Below are positions 1-13,018 of a stretch of 33,755 bases of DNA, in pieces. Source of the stretch: Welwitschia mirabilis (taxonomy: Eukaryota > Gnetophyta > Gnetopsida > Welwitschiales). Within the stretch, counting starts at the first letter, position 1; each line of letters begins with the position of its first letter. Below the pieces are notes generated by a model that saw only the letters and a list, made by a program, of their open reading frames with translations, was not told the origin of the DNA and did no database searches. Location of the stretch: NCBI GenBank assembly GCA_051453625.1, contig JBOZIK010000001.1, positions 199,448,550 to 199,482,304 of the forward strand, in the 5' to 3' direction. Made by a program: the position numbers and the translations under genes.

Positions 1-2700
1 AAAGTCGTAAAGAAGTGGTGACAACTCGGGAAAATATTTGGTAAAAGTGAGAGAAAACAGTGTCGTCCTTCTGGTCATCCAGACAATGGAGGAGATGACT
101 AAGACTGACAAGGAGATATCTGTTTAGCTCCTAGTCTAACTGCTCGTCAACTACATGTGAACTTGTTATCACCCTATTTGAGATGTCGTCCGCTAGTGAT
201 GTACAGACGATGAGATGGATGACAAGATTTTATCGATCTTCAGTCAGTATGATCACTTGTTGTTTATGGAAATTATTATCCAAAAATACAATTTATCTAT
301 ATCTTCATGAAATGCTTGTAATTTATCCTTAAACTATATGTTTTCATTTTCTTCATCTTGGTTCTCGATTATCATAAGAACTAAGCATTTATCTATTAAT
401 TCATTTGTAAAACAACTCAAAATACCCTATCAAATACACATAAGTTGGTAGTGTAACATACACATTTATCAAATACACAAATAAATAATATTTCTACAAA
501 GAGGTAAAAAGCAAAAATTATAAGAAAATGTGGAAAAGGGTTCTAATATAACATCTTTGTTTGTTAGGTATTTTAACATTTGACCTAACATGGAAGTATA
601 GTTTAGAAATGTTATTTTGGTATAGGATTTTTGACATTAGTACTAATTTTTCAATGTATTTTTAAAGTTAACATCATTTACATGGCTTAATCATATGACA
701 TTTCCATAATTTTCATACATGTTTGTCTCATCGTTTTCCTTTAACTTAAGTTATAAAACTTTGTAATTGTATAAATCATTTATATTGTTAATTTATATAA
801 AAAGCTTTTTTAAACATTTATCATGTTTATTTAATGTCTAAAATTCTTAAATGTAAAACTATTGCATATTATATAAAAAAGTATGTTGTTTTCTCTTGCT
901 TAATATTTTTCTAAAATAGATGATATTTATCAGAGAATCTTATGTATTCCTTCTCAAAACTTTTTTATCATGGTAAGAAGAAATATGAAACATAAGGATA
1001 CATTCAAATTTAATGATAATTAGGGTAAAAATATTTATAATAGCATATATTTTTATATTCAATATTGACTTATGTTATTGTGTTGAAGGGGATAAAATCC
1101 CACCTAGTACATAAAGTAAGACTAATGAAGATGATAATATATAGTGATGTTTATACTATCAACATTTATGGTATTATTGTTTTCCCTAATCTTACATTGA
1201 AAACTCTTTCTTGAGTCATGATTTTTATAGTTTTAAGATGCATAGCATTAGTTACTTATATTAAATGTTTATTTCTTATTTGACTATTTCCTATTTGCAA
1301 ATATCACATTAATACATATATGTTCATTCCTAAACCCTATGATAAGCCCCTATTAGAGTGTGATGTGGCAAATACTAATTCTTATGTACTAAATTAAAAA
1401 ATCTTCACATAGTCCAAGGCCACTTTGTTGTACAATAATAATAATATACTCACTATGTTAACATCATTTCTCTTGGATGATTTAAGGTTTTGTGACAGAG
1501 GAGTAGCCAGGTTTTCAATAGAAAAGGATGTGGAGTAGAAGTGCATGATACACGATAGTGTAGATTAGGGAGATGAAGGGGGAGGAGGCACAAGTAGGAA
1601 GGCCTATCAGTTGGAAGTCCAGAGAGGCACCAACAAAGGAAGCATAAAGGGACAAGAGTATAGATAAGGATAGATGATTTAGAGTGTTTGCATAAGAAGC
1701 CAATGATTTTAGTGAAGTTAAGAGATGAAGGGTTCTCCTATTAGAGGTATGATGACAAAACCCATTGTTATATAATTCTATAAGAAAAATTGTAGTTATG
1801 ATAATGAAAGAGCACTTTAAATTTATTCTTAGGAGTTGCTCTACATTTCCTAATCCATTATTAAACATTAAAGTAATTAGAAAGTGGAAAATGATTAAAT
1901 GGATAAGGAAGATTGTAGTTTAAGTCATTTTCCTTACTAAGGGATTGATTTTATTTATTTTCATATTAAAAAGTACTTAAATTTAGAAATGAAAAAGGTT
2001 TCTAGTTCTTCAAAATAAGGGGTTATGCTATAGCCCATTGAAAACTATGAGAAATTTTTAATTTTAAAAATAATGCCATACAGGTGAAGTTGAAGGGAGT
2101 GAGTCTAGTACTTTGAAACTAGAAGTTTATCAAGGACCTCATGTCAAAGTTTAGTGAAGTGATAAAACTAGAACCTGTAATAATTAGTACTACCTGAATG
2201 ATTCTTATAAGTTTTTATGCTTAGATTAAAATAGAGTTAATTAAAAATTTGAAAAAATTTAAGCATAGACATATATGATACAAAAAAACTAGAGGTAGAG
2301 TATGAGATTATTTACTTTCTTTATTCTTAGTATAGTGTGTTAAGATATTTGAAGAGGTTTTATCCCTTAATTAGAGATAAGCCTAGTGGAACATATGGAA
2401 GAAAAGAATAATATAGTAAGATTTGTACAACAAAATAGTGTTAATGATTTCAAAAATTTAGGCATAGCATGAAAAGTGTAGAATCAGGAAGGAGACATAG
2501 GGTTTTCAATTGGTTTCACATAAGAAAAGGTAAAAACAACAGTAAAACCAACATTAACAAACTAAAATAAAAAAGTATAGGATTAAGCCAGCAAAGAAAA
2601 AGAGCTAATTACTAGAAAAGCCTCAAAGTCAAGTATCTCTTTCCAAAATAAAAAGGTCAAAAAGTGAAATACGATAGGGAAAACTTGTACTTCTCCCTAA
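1..2700. other. AT-rich non-coding sequence, GC-richer first 250 bases
   Basis: No convincing gene is visible on either strand. The first 250 bases differ in composition, with several GTCGTC- and GACGA-like words and much less poly-A/T than what follows, so they may be the end of an unrelated repeat that starts outside the window. From about 250 to 2000 the sequence is plain AT-rich DNA full of stops in all frames. A 117-codon minus-strand open stretch at 1515-1868 has no recognisable motif. From about 2060 the purine-rich plus strand begins to look like the LINE relic that follows, but I could not read a protein before 2910. Confidence 0.6.
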
Positions 2701-2909
2701 CAAGTAGCAAACTAGAGGCATAAAAATTAAAATCAAAATTAGAAACAAAATTAACTTATTTAGTTGCAGATGGCCCCATAGTCAAGAAAGTAGGAAGACT
2801 TGATATAGTAGATAATGCTAAGATGAAGTTAACTAAAAACATAGCAAATGGATCTCAAAAAACCCTGCTGGACATGATAAAATAAACATTCCAAGAAGAA
2901 GCATAATTA

Positions 2910-3480
2910 AATATTCTAAGCTAGAATATAAGGGAGATGAAGGCATCTCCAAAATAAAAATAATTATAAGAATTCATAAGTAGTTATCAAATTCAAATAG
3001 TCTACTTGGAGGAAATTAAAGTGCAAAGGCTAGATAGTTTAAACAACTTGAGAAGGATATGGAACATAGAATGAGTACCCAGTTGTGGAGTAGCAAGGGG
3101 AGTTTAAGAATAATACATGATTTTAAACAATTGCACTTAAATAATTGTGGTTGGTTAATGTTTATGGCCCATAGAGTAACAAGAAAAAAAGAAAGACATG
3201 GGAGTGAATTTAAGCAAAGATGACGAACCAGCAATGCACTTTAATAGGTGATTTTAATAAAATACTATATGATAAGGGAGAAGTAAGGTAGAAGTAAATG
3301 AATGAATATAAGAGTACTAGGTCTAAAGGGATTTATGAATAAGTTGAATTTAATAGATATGCCAACCCAACAAATTTAATTTTCCTAGTCTAATTGGAGC
3401 AAAGAAATAAATATGATCCTATCTAAAATAGATAAGGCCCTCATTTCATCAAATATTCTTAGAGAAAAGAATTAGATATT
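2910..3480 (+). pseudogene. LINE ORF2 endonuclease domain (broken)
   Basis: This is a remnant of the APE-type endonuclease that nicks target DNA for LINE insertion. The domain start reads NILS*NIR at 2910-2933, where the family has ILSWN-R. A helix ending in an EEIKV-like segment follows, in place of the usual QETK. NVYGP is at 3154-3168 and LIGDFN at 3241-3258, which contains the catalytic-site D-F-N. Then comes F-S-*-S-N-W-S at 3380-3400, where the family has FTWSN, and a segment with I-D-K-A-L-I-S that matches the family's LDR-L-S. Motif order and spacing are right, although several frames are needed. Two of the stops, at 2922 and 3386, replace conserved tryptophans (TGG to TAG). It cannot encode a functional protein. 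Confidence 0.8.
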
Positions 3481-3539
3481 GAGGGAAAATGGTAGATGGT
3501 ATTTAGATAAAACACTAATTTTTCTAATCCAAGAGAAGT

Positions 3540-5350
3540 GAAAAAGTAAGAAATCTCATTTTTCATTTGAAAATTCTTGGCTATAAGAAGAAGAAGTAAG
3601 CCAATATATGGAACATGAATGGAAATATTATAAAGACAAGTATTCCTTACCCTTATAAAAAAAATTAGAACTTGAAGTATTAGCTAAAGAAATGGAGAAA
3701 AGCCTAAGGAAGAAAGTTTCATAATAAGCAAGGATTAAAGGATAAAATAAAAAGAACCTAGTGAGAGCAAGAAAGGGAATCAGACTTACAAGAAGAGTAA
3801 TGCAGTAAACTATGAGAGCTACATAAACTAATAAAACAAAAGGAGTTGTACTAATAATAGAAATTCCACTTTAACTAGCCAAACGATGGAGATAGGTATT
3901 CAAGATTTTACTTTAAAGTGGTAAATTTCAAGAAATAGACTAATAGCATTAGAGTAGTAAGGTAAAATATAGAAATCATGAGCAACACGACATGCCAAAT
4001 TCTTTCTTAAAGAGTCCACAAGAGATTTGAGGTGAAAAATCCATCAATTTTATAAACATATTCATGGCAAGTGTAATTCCTCTTAAAGTAATTAGACAAG
4101 AATGAGGTGTGAAAAGTTTTAAAGGGTATGAAGTCTAAGAAAATCCTAGGACCAAAATGGTGTATGGTAGAATACTTTAAGAAGTATTAGAAAACTAGGA
4201 AAGTTATAATGTAAAATGTGTTTAATAAAGCCTTATAGATGAAAGTCATCTCATATGCATGGAACACTACTCATGTGATAATGTTACAAAAGTATGTGTA
4301 ATGCAAGGATGTGCAAGACTCTAGGACATAAGAGGATTTAATATCCTATGTAGACTTTTCTCAAAATTCTTAGTAAATAAGACTAAACCCTCCCTGACCA
4401 TAGTAGTAAGATCTAACTCAAGTAGGATTCTTGGAGAACAAGAGTATTTTAGATCAACTTATCTTTAATCATGAGATCATTCATTATTATAAAAGATCTA
4501 GAAAAGAGCTTATTCATTAGACATTAAAAATGCATATGAGAGTTTATCTTAGAGTTTCCTTAAATATGTGCTAAAAACCAAAGGGATTTCTAGATAAAGT
4601 TATTAATCTAATAATGAAAATGCCAAGAATGAATAAGTTCACCTTTAAAATTAACTACAAAATGCATGGGTATTTTAACATAGGTAGGGGCCTAAGGCAA
4701 GGGGATCCCATCTCATCCTATTTGTTTATTACTTTTTGAACACATTACAAGATTATATAATTAGATAAGGTAATAGAATATTATCTATTCATTGGATAAG
4801 GTGTTAATTAATCATTTTGCAAACAACTCAATCATCATCTTAGAGGCTAATGTTTAGTAAATAAAAGCAATCAAGAAGGAAATAGAGAATTTCACAAAGG
4901 AATTCGAACTAGAAATAAGCTAGAGGAAAAGTAAAGCTTATTAGTTCAATACCTAGACTAGTATATAATATAGCATTAAAATAATTTTAGAAATTGAGAA
5001 AGGTAAAGATAAGTATGTATACTTGGAAATTCCTATACTCAAATGAAATAATAGTACATCCTAGGAATGTCTCATTGCTAAGATGACAAAAAGATGTAAT
5101 TCTTAGAATGATATGTTCCTATCAAGCAAAGCTAGGATAATTTTACCTAACTTTATTATATTTGCTATTGGAAAATATAGTACCTCAAGCAAAGTGTTAT
5201 TAAAGAAAATAAAAGATACTTTAAAAAGGCTCCTTAGGAACTTCATCTAGTCCTGGGGAAAACGGGGTATTAAATTCCATTTGATGGCCTAACATGAGAT
5301 ATTCAAACTATTTGAATCTAGAGGATGGAGTATGCAAGATATTAAAGATG
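3540..5350 (+). pseudogene. LINE ORF2 reverse transcriptase region (broken)
   Basis: This is the remnant of the reverse transcriptase that copies LINE RNA at the nicked target. SHFSFENSWL at 3554-3583 is the conserved linker. I-L-G-P-K near 4140 stands for the family's APGPDG. SLDIKNAYE at 4514-4540 is motif A, with its aspartate intact at 4520. GRGLRQGDPISSYLFI at 4683-4730 is the best-preserved block. The metal-binding FADD motif reads FANN at 4816-4827, so both catalytic aspartates are lost. A YLEIPI block near 5020 and an L-S-S-K-A-R block near 5115 correspond to the thumb region. Stops and frameshifts are frequent throughout. I am confident of the family and of inactivity. Confidence 0.83.
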
Positions 5351-7950
5351 GCATATGCTTATCTTAGGTTAAGATTACCTTATAGTCAGAAGTGGATGGA
5401 AACTTACATAAACAAATTTATGGAAAAAAGGTATAAAGAATAAAAGTATAGATGAGGGGATTCTACATTAGGAAAAGCTTTATGTAGAGGAAAGAAAAGC
5501 CTCAAAAGTTTATTCACCTAATCAGTGAAGAGAGGAAATATCCTCTACTAGTTCTCAAAATTTGTAAATAAGAGCAGCCTTAATGAAATCCCTAAATTAA
5601 AAGGGCAAAATCCTTAGAGTTACTTATTACTATTAAAAAAATCAAGAATAGAGGTCAAGAGAATGAGGTAGTGGATCTATTCATTAAGAAGTGGAACAAG
5701 CTATTGCATAAGTTAGGTTTTGTAATTAATGAGAAAAAGGAAACTCTACTTTTAGATAGTAAGAAGATCTCTACCACAAATCTTATAATATAAATGTATA
5801 AAATGAATACGCTATTAGAGAACACATGGCATAAGGGCATGCTAAGCAAGTATGCAGTGCTTAAGTGGTTAACTATTAAGAGTAAATCACAACTCAAACA
5901 AGGCTTTAAATCAGTGGTATTAACATACTAGAAGCTAGTAGTACATGCAAAGCAAGGGAAACAATAAGGCAATTATTCTAAGGGTGCATTTTCATAGGTA
6001 AAGTATGGAGAGGAGTTTACTAAGAAGTCTTCTAGGATGGGATTTTGAGCACAATAGGTACATTCTTTAAAGTTGTATTATGGGTCATTCAGCTTAGCCA
6101 AAATAGTCAAGTCTTTGGTTGTTGGTAAATAGTAAAAAGGATATAGTTAGGGAATTCACTAGAAGATTTTATAACTCTAACTCTTATTCCTAATGGAAAA
6201 ACATTTATAGTGTAAACTAGTAGATCATTTAAAGTTTAAAAATAATACAAAGTTATGAAAAAGAGTAGAACACATTAGCTGGAAACCACTGCTAGAGCTA
6301 AAGGGGACCCAAAGTATGATTTGATAAGAGTAGTAAGTAAAGAAAATTTGGTTGTGAAATGAAAGAAAGAACTAACAACTTAAGACTATTGGTTTAAGGA
6401 AGAAGGAAGGGTTAGTTCTTTCATTTTTTATAGGACATGCAGATATGGATTGATTTTTTGGGAGAAAAGCACTGGTAAATGTGAAAGGAACCATAAGGAA
6501 GGTGGAATTAAAATAACCCTGAGGATTAGAGACAAACTTTGTAAATAGTTTTATTGTCCATGATGTCAACCTTTTAAAACTTAAGAGATTGCCTTTTATC
6601 TTCTTGCTAGTGCTAAAAGAGAGTAGAGAAGTGAAGCTTTCATATTTTTTCATGAAGAAACTAAATAAAAAGATTGATAAAAATCACTTAAGGATTATTC
6701 TTAAATTAAGGGAGCACCTACTAGTTAGAGAACCTATATAACACATAGGAGAAATCCAATGTTATAGGAATTTCATGGAGGAAGATGAGGAAAAATAAGT
6801 ATAAAAGATGTTTTAGGCATGGAGTTACATAGGTGAGTCACTAGCAAGGGGGTGCTTAAGTAGCAATGTTTATTCATGAGGAGGGCAATGTTGGAGATGC
6901 TTTATAATGTAGCGTGATCCAAGTGAAGAGATATCTTAGGAGCATATGTAGAATTAAGGTAGCCATTTGAGAAAAATAAGATAAAAAGAAATAGGCTAAT
7001 AAATATTACTAGAGAAGATAAAGGCCAAGAGCTAAAGTGGCTAAGGGAAGCATCAATGCTATTAAGAAACATGAAGAACAACTTGGAGATGGATAGGATA
7101 AGGGGACCTAAAGTAGAGCTCTTGAATATGAAATAATCATAATAAGTAAGAATAAGTTAATTGAGGAGAAAAATCAGAGGAAAGAGGCTCAAGTATGAAA
7201 AATTACCTCAAAGGATAAGTAATATCAGTTGTCGATATCAAAGAACTTAGATTCAAAGCTTGAGAGTGATGAGCAAAGCTAAAAACTAAAAATAGAAGGA
7301 AAATGTAAAGAAGTTGAGGTAATATATGTGTGCATAGTTCATAGATGAAGAGATCATTTTGTCATTCTAGGTAAACACCCATAAGCCTCAGGAAAGACAT
7401 AATTACTACTCACAAGAAACCAGCTTTACTTTGGCATCTAGATAAGAATTATAATAGAGTGTAGTAAGTGCTATAGAAGACCATTAAATCAATAACGTAA
7501 AGGATATCTTAGTAATTTTAGTAACCTAGAAGGAATATAATGAGAAGTTCTTTGACTAGCTGGTGGATACTTATGTCAAGTGACATAAGTAAGATCTTGC
7601 TTTAGCTCTTTCTAGTTTTTTGTTCAGTGGTTCTTTCTTTGTTTTTCTTATAACTCTTCCTAATTTGCTTTTTGATGGTTCTTCCTTTGTTTTTCCTATT
7701 TCTTCTTTTTCTTATTTTCCTTGGTAGTATGGTTGTAACTATTTGGAATTTATAACTAGCAGAATTAATCCAATGCATGTACCTAGTATTTCTTAATTAG
7801 TATAGTTTTAAAACCAGTTATAATAAGTGAGGGGTTAGTCATTAGAGGGATATCTTGAGTCTGTAACTGATCCTTAAACTACCAAATTTTTTATTAGTAT
7901 TTGCTATGTAAATTTAATACAAATGAACTTTTCTCATTAAAAAAATAAAA
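5351..7950 (+). other. Probable LINE 3' region, unreadable, with A-rich tail
   Basis: No known domain could be recognised. There are moderately open plus-strand patches, notably 5650-5935 and about 6520-6740, rich in Lys, Leu and Glu. They lack the zinc-binding or RNase H motifs expected after a plant LINE RT. Open stretches on the minus strand at 5655-5897 and 6372-6653 look incidental. From 7580 the plus strand turns pyrimidine-rich, with a loosely repeated GGTTCTTCCTTTG-like phrase at about 7628 and 7676. It ends with an A-rich run at 7939-7950, taken as the LINE 3' terminus. An unrelated insertion within 5.4-7.5 kb cannot be excluded. Confidence 0.4.
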
Positions 7951-10193
7951 TCATTTCTTCTTTAAGTATAATGTTATGGAGGTTTTTCATTTCTATGGAA
8001 GTTTTTGAAAACCAGTAGTTGAAATTTTTACTTGTACTCTTAAAATATGTTTTACTATTATAATTCTTATACATTATTATAAATGTAAGTTAATGCTAGA
8101 TAATTGCTAAAGATATTTGTTCACATTTTTATTATTAAAATAAATTACTAAAATAACAATTAAATAATAACTTCAATAAATAATGTAATTAACATTAGAA
8201 TATAACACCACTAAATCAATCCTTTACTTACTAAGTAAGTAATGATATTATTTCTTATTCATGACACATTCATAAGATTTGAATGTAATTCTTCTAAATA
8301 AGTGATTTTTCTAATAATCATTTAATAGAAACTTTAAATTAGATATATTTTTAAGGATTTACTAACTTAGGTGTTATAGTCTTTTTTTTTCCTTTGTGAT
8401 CTATGATATCTTATTTAATGGATTCTTGCTATTTTAATAGATGAAAGCATTATTCCACTTAGCTAATAATTTTTTACCCTTAGTTAGTGTTATATTTTTT
8501 CTATTAAAAACTTTTCTTAACATTCTTTTGAAAGCCCTCTTCAAGATTATAGACTAAAATATATTAATTAAATTGAATCATTTAAATAGCTTTATTATCT
8601 TATTTACCTGTGATATTCACATAATTATTTTTCTTATTTTTTATGCTTCTTTATTTATTACTAATCACATGAGATTCGTCTCTTATTCTTGCTTATCACT
8701 TATTATGCCATTACAAACTTATTATATTTATATTATGAATAGGAAAGAAGTTTGATACAATGTTGAAAAAAGATAATAGTAAATAATCATGATATCCTTA
8801 CTTCAATCCCAAAATAAAGTACAAAATTCACATGCTAATGTCTTAGAATTTACTTAAATAATACAATAATAAGAGTCTTAGTTTCTAAAACTTAAAATCT
8901 CTATATACTTAGATGTCATATTTCAAAGTAATACATCAAAAAATTAAAGAAAAATTCAATGTGCTTCATAATTACTTTTATAAAACTTGTGTAGGATTAT
9001 ATCATTATAAAAACAAGATTGATGAAATTTATGGTACCATGGAAAATATTATGTAAAAATGGAATTCTTAAGCCTAGACATACATAGATAAATATTGGGT
9101 ACTATATCCTACTTTATGAAATAATTATACATTCATTCCTTATTATTATATAAAATGCATGCCCTCTTACTCTATATATGCAATAATACTGAAAATTAAT
9201 GTCCTTTTAAAGTTATTAATTCTATTTATTTCTACTTAGTTAGTTACGTTTTACTCTTGCACTCTTACACAGTCTATATTTCTATTAATAACTTGTATTT
9301 TATATATTATAAAATTTATAATACAAGTACTTTTATATCTTAGATTATTTGAAATTTCATATTTAATATTATTGTAGAATTGTCTATTATGCTTTAACAA
9401 AAATAATTGTATAATTTATGATTAGTTCTTAGTAACTCTATTTGCAACATAAAGAAGGAATGAAAATTAATTGTCTTTAGCTTTATATGTTAAGAATAAG
9501 ATTCAGCTACCATCTCTTCCCTAAGATAAAGGGTTTGAGAATTTTAAATCCATTATAAAGTTCTATATTAATGTAGCTTTATTTAAGTAAGAAGGTAAGA
9601 GCTATTTTTAATATTTTTCAAAATTGATATTGAGCATCTTTAAATCATGTATCCCATAAAGGAGTCTAATTATTTACTAATTAGAAATATAAAATCCGTT
9701 CATTCCTTTAGATATTTAGAATTTATGAGGTTTAGATGATATGCTTTAATGAATTTCATTCTTAAAACATCAAACATCTTATGAGTCTAAATGAAGCTTA
9801 CATTATAAATCAAGATTTTCATTTTCAAAATTTTAACGTTATATTTTTACATGCATTTAGGTTTAGGATATTCTATAAAGGGTTTTATAAGAGTTTTATC
9901 CTCATCATCAACCCCTTTTTGTTATCTTGTCTCTTTTAAGGATAAATAATAGTTTCATTTATTACCATATTGTGACCTTACTAGCTAAAGCTAAATGTTA
10001 TAGGAATTTAATCCATTTTTCATTTTTAGAATTTCATGCTTATGATAAATAAGTAACACAACTAACATACTAATGATAATAATAGAAAAGTGAATATATT
10101 TTGAGAAAACTAAATCTCTTAAACCTTAATCTCATAACTAACATGGGTTAGATCATTTTATTCTTAATTGAGTCTATTTTTGAAGGATTGATT

Positions 10194-10244
10194 TGGGGGA
10201 AAAAGAAGAAGAAGAAAAATGAAGATGAGAAGTAGGGGAAAAAA
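10194..10244 (+). repeat. Purine tract with GAA repeats
   Basis: About 50 bases almost free of pyrimidines on the plus strand, including a short GAA microsatellite near 10204-10216. It is low-complexity sequence of unknown role. Confidence 0.8.
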
Positions 10245-10680
10245 CTAAGTAGATGACTATAAGATTGGTTACTTAAAAATCTTATAATATTAAAGTTATC
10301 TTAGATAATATAAATTATTAGGATTTATCCTTATTAAACATAATATTATGGTAAGTACATGATTCATTAATTCATTTTTTAAGTTATTAATCTCTTAAGT
10401 TTCTCTCCTTGCTCGATTAGCTAGGTACTAATTGGGATGGATTTCATTCTATTTTCATACTAACTTTTGTTCAAAATTTCACTTTATGATTTCATATCAT
10501 GAATTAAGCCTATCATTGTTGATACATCATTTGATGTTAAAGTAAAGTAAAAGTTATGAAAGAAGAAGAAATGGTATGTCTATTTAAAAAATTAGATGTA
10601 TAAGAATATTAGCATGATTAGTTATTAATAAAAATTTAAAAGATAAAATAAATTTAAAAAAATGGATTAAAGAAAACTCT

Positions 10681-10815
10681 AAGCTTAAATATAAAGTAAA
10701 GTTCTAACAAAAAATAAATCTTAAATATAAAATAACATGCTCTATAAAAAAAATAAATCTTAAATATAACATAACATGCTCTATAAAAAATCAAGCTTAA
10801 GTATAAAAGATAAGT
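10681..10815. repeat. Tandem repeat, unit about 39 bases
   Basis: Two close copies (about 10711-10748 and 10749-10787) share AAATAAATCTTAAATATAA and then AACATGCTCTATAAAA. They are flanked by two more diverged partial copies, at 10681-10710 and 10788-10815, containing AAGCTTAA-TATAAA. The array explains the minus-strand open stretch here, whose peptide is repetitive (FKIYF units) and should not be called a gene. Confidence 0.8.
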
Positions 10816-10974
10816 TATATTACTTAATCCATAGAGCAAACCATAATTAGTTAAGTTTAGTTAAATAAAGGCTACAAAACTCTAAGGAACATAGATAGTT
10901 AATATTAACCATTAAAATCATGTAAATGAAGATGACAAGTAGTAACATCTTATTCAAGAAATATTGATGTATTT

Positions 10975-11160
10975 ATTTTTGAGAGCAATGGATGGTAGAT
11001 ATGTATGTGTCACACAGACACCTAGTGGCACTTGGGTCCATGTAATTTTTTAAACTATGTACCCCCACCAATGTAGACATTTTGAACTCAAGATCTCAGA
11101 TTTAGTATGTCTAAGACTTAAACATTATGACAATCGATGTTGAATTAGCAAATGCTAATG
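10975..11160 (-). mobile_element. Possible tRNA-derived SINE
   Basis: Read on the minus strand from 11156, the sequence has TAATTCAACATCG, which resembles a decayed Pol III box A. About 57 bases later comes GAGTTCAAAA, which resembles box B (GGTTCGANTCC). A less AT-rich body follows to about 10985. Order and spacing fit the tRNA-like head of a plant SINE. It is too decayed to be a tRNA gene, and no target-site duplication or 3' tail was established. Confidence 0.35.
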
Positions 11161-13018
11161 TATTATTTAAAAGATAGAATGTTTTTTATGGGTATAAAAC
11201 ATCCCAATGATATAAACATAACAAAGGTAAATAAAAATTAAACTATTATCTTTCCCTCTAGAAAACTAATATTCCATGTTAATGATGAAGCTTATGAGGA
11301 GAATGTTGCTAAATAATAATGTTTTTTTAGAAATCATGATTAAATATTTTTACAACTAGTTTAAATTTTTAAACATGATAATTATTTAGAGTGTAAAGTT
11401 TTTAAAGTTTGTTAAAAATAATAATTTATTTATCCCTCTTTATTTTTCATTAGGTATCTTTTTTTACCTTAGAAAACTATGAAACTTATCCTTTAACAGG
11501 ATATGGATGTATTCTAGATTATTTTGAGTAAGCCATGTATTTTGGCTACTTGTAGTACCTTCACATGTATTCTAATTAATTTGAGAAAATAATAAGGTTT
11601 GGATTGTGATATCTTTGTTTATGAGTTCAAGTTTATTATAATTCTGTACACCATTTAATGTATCATCTACAGTTGCTACTATATGAATCATTTCATTTTA
11701 CATAAATATAAATCAACATTTTAACATATTTATTACATGAAAACATGACTTATATTTATTGGAATGTTGTTGAATGTCTTTTATACATTTAGATTTTTTT
11801 TCTATTTGGTTTTTAGTAAATAAATGTTAAAAAAACAATGTATAAAAATGGTGTGATAGGATATATTATGCCTATTGGACCACTAAATAAAAGGTTATAA
11901 GTTCTAGAGAGGATCCAATGTACTTAGATATATATGAGATTCTAAAACTAAAAACAAGGTTTTATGACAAATGAAAATTAATATCATAGTTTTATACAAT
12001 ATTTTTATATGTATCAATATAGAATGATGTAATTAAAATATTTTGGTATTCAATGTCTATCTACACATGCATTTATAAGGTTTTATGCAATGATCTATGT
12101 ATTCATTTCAACTCAAATTTTTTATGTACTTGATTATAAATCATATTGCATGATTTTGTAAGTGTTCTTGACCATTTTAAAATTGATCCATGTTAATAAA
12201 TTATCATATTTTTGCATGATCACCTTATATTTTCATGCATTTTTTATCTATTCTTAGTAATGCATATTATTTATGTCTCATTTTTTAATTGTATTAATAA
12301 GGAACTAGCAGTAAGCTGGTTGGAAGGTATGTTGATATATAGATTTTTATATATGTTTAACCTATAATTATTATTACTTTATCAACATGATATTATCATT
12401 TATATTATTTCATTTATAAAATTATGTTATGATTCAAATTTAATAAAATATTATTTTATGCTATTTTATAGGTTATTTTGAAAATATTAATACATACCTA
12501 GGCACAATACTAAATAATCCCACTCACAACAACATCAAGAACCTTAATGGTTATGCTACCTTAAAGTTTGAATTCTATCCTAAGATAAATTATTTATACT
12601 ATCTTCTGAGCCACACTTATATGTTTAAATATTTGTAATATGATCCTCAAAAAATTTGTTTTTCCCCATATTTAGTACCTAGTATGTTGTAGAACGTTTT
12701 TTCAAGGATCGTGATATTCATTAGTCTTAAAGCTAAATATGCTTATTTTCTCCTTTTGAAGGAGACCATCTAACAGATTTGAATCTCTTGTATTTATGAT
12801 TTCCTTAAAAATATCCATAACTACTTAACCTATTATGGCTACTGGATTTTTGATACATGAAGCTATAGATGTTCTAGCCTTTGATCTTTGAGGCATTATT
12901 GTAGCATTTGATGATATTCATCGATAATAAGGAATTGGTTTTTTATTGTGTTTTTTAATCATTAATGCTTTTTTTATTATTAATATTTATCTACATGATT
13001 ATACATTTTATTTTTGTT

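Larger units (their letters stand above)
2700..7950 (+). mobile_element. Degenerate L1-like plant LINE
   Basis: This is a non-LTR retrotransposon relic. Endonuclease motifs come first (2910-3475), then a linker, then the reverse transcriptase fingers and palm (4130-4860) and a post-RT segment to about 5350, in the order expected of plant L1-like ORF2. The 3' part is unreadable but ends with a pyrimidine-rich stretch (about 7600-7720) and an A-rich tail (7939-7950), as expected of a LINE 3' end. The reading frame is broken by many stops and shifts. Both outer limits are estimates, and no target-site duplication was identified. Internal identity is strong; the extent is uncertain, and the 5.4-7.6 kb part could include another insertion. 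Confidence 0.72.
7951..13018. other. AT-rich intergenic DNA without a gene
   Basis: Five kilobases of very AT-rich sequence with stops in all frames. Open stretches are short and of low complexity (for example 8573-8755 plus and 10654-10839 minus, the latter lying in a tandem repeat). I found no splice-like gene structure, transposase motif or convincing long terminal inverted repeats. The only structured items are listed separately: a purine tract, a 39-base tandem repeat and a possible SINE. Confidence 0.6.

Noticed and set aside
1515-1868. 117-codon minus-strand open stretch
   Set aside because: No motif, Leu/Ser-rich and low complexity; expected by chance in purine-rich antisense DNA.
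8573-8755. 60-codon hydrophobic plus-strand open stretch
   Set aside because: Ile/Phe-rich translation of AT-rich DNA; no gene context.
11081-11156. tRNA gene
   Set aside because: Box-like strings are too decayed and no cloverleaf stems can be formed with confidence.
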